Assembly (NCBI GenBank): GCA_046565865.1
Contig: JBKHXU010000249.1
Span: 1-8,638 of the forward strand
Origin: JBKHXU01 sp046565865
GTDB taxonomy: Bacteria; Pseudomonadota; Gammaproteobacteria; Acidiferrobacterales; Sulfurifustaceae
Direction: 5' to 3'
DNA: 8,638 nucleotides
Part shown: piece after piece, positions 6,646 to 8,638 of the stretch
Layout of the letters: every line of letters begins with the position of its first letter
How positions within the stretch are numbered: position 1 is the first letter of the stretch
Position numbers and translations under genes: made by a program
Notes under the pieces: generated by a model
The model's database searches: none
The model's input: only the letters and a program-made list of their open reading frames with translations
Told to the model about the DNA's origin: nothing

Positions 6646-7119
6646 TCAGTGGCAGTCGGGCAAATGCGGTGCGCCGTTGCGCCGCCGGCCACCGCCGGCG
6701 GCGGGTTTAACTGGCGCCGCGAGCGCCAGGCGATCCAGGATCGGGCACTCCGGGCGGTCGTCGCCGTGGCAGTGCTGCGCCAGCGTTTCCAACGTTCGCT
6801 TCATGTTCTTGAGTTCTTGAATGCGTCGGTCGAGCTCTTTGACATGAGCCAGCGCCAGCTCCTTTACCTTGCGGCTCGGCCGGCGGCGGTCGTTCCAGAG
6901 TGCGAGCAACCGCTGGATTTGTTCGATGGAGAAACCGAGATTGCGCGCCTGCTTGATGAAGCGCAGCGTGTGCACGTCGTTGTCGGAATAGCGCCGGTAG
7001 TTGGCGATGGTGCGCTTGGCCTTGGGCACGAGGCCGATGTCTTCATAGTGGCGGATCATCTTGGCGCTGACGCCCGAAGCGGTCGCGGCCTCGCCGATGT
7101 TCATCGTCATGTCGTTCAT
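6646..7119 (-). CDS. cueR: CueR-type copper-sensing MerR family regulator
   Basis: Cytosolic dimeric activator that senses Cu(I) (also Ag(I) and Au(I) in the family) and remodels promoters with long spacers to switch on copper export. The N-terminal winged helix MNIGEAATASGVSAKMIRHYEDIGL (6-30) is followed by the long dimer helix, then the metal loop CHGDDRPEC (117-125), a C-X7-C pair followed by PIL. Numbered from Met6, the cysteines fall at 112 and 120 and a serine at 77, exactly the E. coli CueR positions, so Cu(I) selectivity is well supported. The tail beyond the metal loop is about 20 residues longer than in E. coli and ends Gly/Arg-rich then DCH. The first ATG (7119) is chosen because GGAG (7128-7131) lies eight bases before it; Met6 (7104) fits the family start but has no ribosome site. 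It lies 14 bases downstream of copA on the same strand, so the pair is likely an operon. Confidence 0.93.
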   Translation of the reverse strand: MNDMTMNIGEAATASGVSAKMIRHYEDIGLVPKAKRTIANYRRYSDNDVHTLRFIKQARNLGFSIEQIQRLLALWNDRRRPSRKVKELALAHVKELDRRIQELKNMKRTLETLAQHCHGDDRPECPILDRLALAAPVKPAAGGGRRRNGAPHLPDCH

Positions 7120-7133
7120 GGTGGAGTCTCCGC

Positions 7134-8638
7134 TTAACGTTGGGATACGGCAGGTGACGCGATCGCTGTGTGAGCATGCGCACCGTCGGTCGGTGTCGCG
7201 GATGCCGGCCGCCAGCGCTTGAGCAGCAGCGCGTTGCTGACGACGCTCACGCTGCTGAACGCCATCGCCGCACCGGCGATCACTGGGCTTAACAACCCGA
7301 ACGCCGCGAGCGGAATGCCGACGACGTTGTAGATAAACGCCCAGAACAGGTTCTGCCGGATCTTGCGATAGGTGCGGCGCGAGATGTCGATGCTGTCGGC
7401 GACCAGCAGCGGCTCGCCGCGCATGAGCGTGATGCCGGCGGTGTGCATGGCGACATCGGTACCGGTGGCCATGGCGATGCCGACGTCGGCGGCCGCGAGC
7501 GCGGGCGCGTCGTTGATGCCATCGCCGACCATCGCAACGACCGCGCCGTTACGCTTGAGCGCTTCTACCGCCTGCGCCTTGTCGCCTGGCAGCACCTCGG
7601 CTTTGACCTCGTCGATGCCCAGGCGCTTGGCCACCGCCTCGGCGGCGCCGCGATTGTCGCCGGTCAGCATCACGCTGCGAACGCCTTGCGCGCGCAGCCG
7701 CTCGATCAGGCGCGCGGTATTCGGTTTGATCGAGTCGCCGAAGGCGAGCAGACCGTCGAGCGTGCGTTGGCCGTCTTGTTCGGATGCGAGCCACGAGACG
7801 GTGCGGCCTTGCGCTATGTAGTCGCGCGCTTGCGCGGTCAGCATCGCGGCATCGAAGCCGAGCTCCTGCATCAGCCGCTGGCTGCCGAGATAGAGCGTGC
7901 GGCCGTCGAGCGTCGCCTGCATGCCGCGGCCCGCGAGCGCCTTGACCGCGCTCGCCGCCGCCGGGGCGACGTTATGGGCGCGCGCATAGTTCACGACCGC
8001 GCGCGCCAGCGGATGGTCGTTCGCCTGCTGCAATGCCGCGGCACGGCGCAACAGCTCATCGTGCGTGACCGCTTGCGGTACCAGCGCCACCAGCGCCGGC
8101 CGGCCCTCGGTGAGTGTGCCGGTCTTGTCGAACACGACGTCGGTCACCGCGTGTGCGACTTCGAGCGCCTCGGCATCTTTGATAAGAATCCCGTGACGCG
8201 CGGCGACGCCGGTGCCGGCCATGATCGCGGTCGGCGTCGCGAGCCCGAGCGCGCACGGGCAGGCGATGACGAGCACGGCGACGGCGTTGAGCAGCGCATG
8301 CTCCCAGTCGCCGCTGACGACGCCCCAGCCAATGAGCGTGACCGCGGCGATGACGAGCACCACCGGCACGAACACGGCTGCGACCTTATCCACCAACCGT
8401 TGGATCGGCGCCTTCGCTGCTTGCGCGCTCTCGACCAAACGAATGATGCGCGCGAGCGTGGTCTCTGCACCGATCGCCGTCGTCTCAACCGCGAGCAATC
8501 CCTCGGCATTGACCGAGCCGCCGGTCACGCGCGCGCCGACGTGTTTTGCGACCGGCAAACTTTCGCCGGTAATGAGCGATTCATCGACATGGCTCTCGCC
8601 CTCACGCATGACGCCGTCGACCGGCACGCGCTCGCCCG
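7134..8638 (-). CDS. copA: Cu(I)-exporting P1B-type ATPase CopA, C-terminal 500 residues (N-terminus outside window)
   Basis: Inner-membrane pump that exports cytosolic Cu(I) using ATP. The frame is open to the window end; the missing part should hold the metal-binding domain(s), the first four helices and the start of the actuator domain. Counting the codon at 8627 as residue 1: actuator TGES (20-23), membrane metal site CPC (123-125), phosphorylation DKTGT with D167, SERCA-HP-like HP (205-206), TGDN (322-325), GDGINDAP hinge (368-375), YN (433-434) and MAFSS (455-459). The CPC, YN and MxxSS set identifies the Cu(I) subclass, as opposed to Zn/Cd/Pb. The last 25 residues are a loose tail with GAHAH. 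All catalytic residues seen are intact, with no frameshift. The TAA stop is at 7134-7136 and cueR starts 14 bases later. The promoter, where a CueR operator would be expected, lies beyond the window. Confidence 0.96.
   Translation of the reverse strand, partial: GERVPVDGVMREGESHVDESLITGESLPVAKHVGARVTGGSVNAEGLLAVETTAIGAETTLARIIRLVESAQAAKAPIQRLVDKVAAVFVPVVLVIAAVTLIGWGVVSGDWEHALLNAVAVLVIACPCALGLATPTAIMAGTGVAARHGILIKDAEALEVAHAVTDVVFDKTGTLTEGRPALVALVPQAVTHDELLRRAAALQQANDHPLARAVVNYARAHNVAPAAASAVKALAGRGMQATLDGRTLYLGSQRLMQELGFDAAMLTAQARDYIAQGRTVSWLASEQDGQRTLDGLLAFGDSIKPNTARLIERLRAQGVRSVMLTGDNRGAAEAVAKRLGIDEVKAEVLPGDKAQAVEALKRNGAVVAMVGDGINDAPALAAADVGIAMATGTDVAMHTAGITLMRGEPLLVADSIDISRRTYRKIRQNLFWAFIYNVVGIPLAAFGLLSPVIAGAAMAFSSVSVVSNALLLKRWRPASATPTDGAHAHTAIASPAVSQR

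Noticed and set aside
6626..6664. TTTGCC/GGCAAA inverted repeat around the cueR stop as a terminator or operator
   Set aside because: Only six pairs with a 27-base loop and no T-run; expected by chance at this length.
1..8638. Mobile element, CRISPR array, tRNA/rRNA or defence system
   Set aside because: No transposase, integrase, terminal repeats, regularly spaced repeats, tRNA fold or defence gene signature seen on either strand; the genes are household types.

Overview
The window is GC-rich, densely packed bacterial DNA with the character of a proteobacterial chromosome, most likely Gammaproteobacteria or Betaproteobacteria. The lineage is inferred from protein resemblance (CueR-type regulator, YjgR-type ATPase, PlsB-like acyltransferase) and not from a marker gene. 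I see no rRNA, tRNA, CRISPR array, transposase, integrase or phage gene. The neighbourhood looks like ordinary core or household chromosome.

Layout. 1-138 (+) is the end of an unidentified gene. 139-546 has no credible gene. 547-1602 (+) is a full-length CorA Mg2+/Co2+ channel with an intact GMN signature. It converges on a two-gene minus-strand unit: a class V serine/alanine-glyoxylate aminotransferase (3149-4321), interrupted by one in-frame TAA, followed by a YjgR/DUF853 HerA-FtsK-like ATPase (1617-3101). A 262-base intergenic region with a candidate minus-strand promoter separates the aminotransferase from a divergent plus-strand DUF4383 membrane protein (4584-4961). That gene converges on a PlsB/DHAPAT-like glycerol-3-phosphate acyltransferase (4994-6442, minus), and a strong hairpin sits across the junction. 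The last unit (minus) is copper homeostasis: the C-terminal 500 residues of the Cu(I) ATPase CopA (7134-8638, cut by the window end), then the copper-sensing MerR regulator CueR (6646-7119).

How the genes work together. The only clear functional unit is copA-cueR: the pump exports Cu(I) and the sensor gene lies 14 bases behind it, so sensor and target are probably co-transcribed. CorA, YjgR, DUF4383 and the acyltransferase look like independent housekeeping functions.

I found no convincing undescribed multi-gene system. The points most worth checking are the premature stop in an otherwise intact aminotransferase, the long inverted repeat with the acyltransferase stop codon in its loop, the unexplained 408-base leader upstream of corA, and the internal two-fold repeat in the DUF4383 protein.
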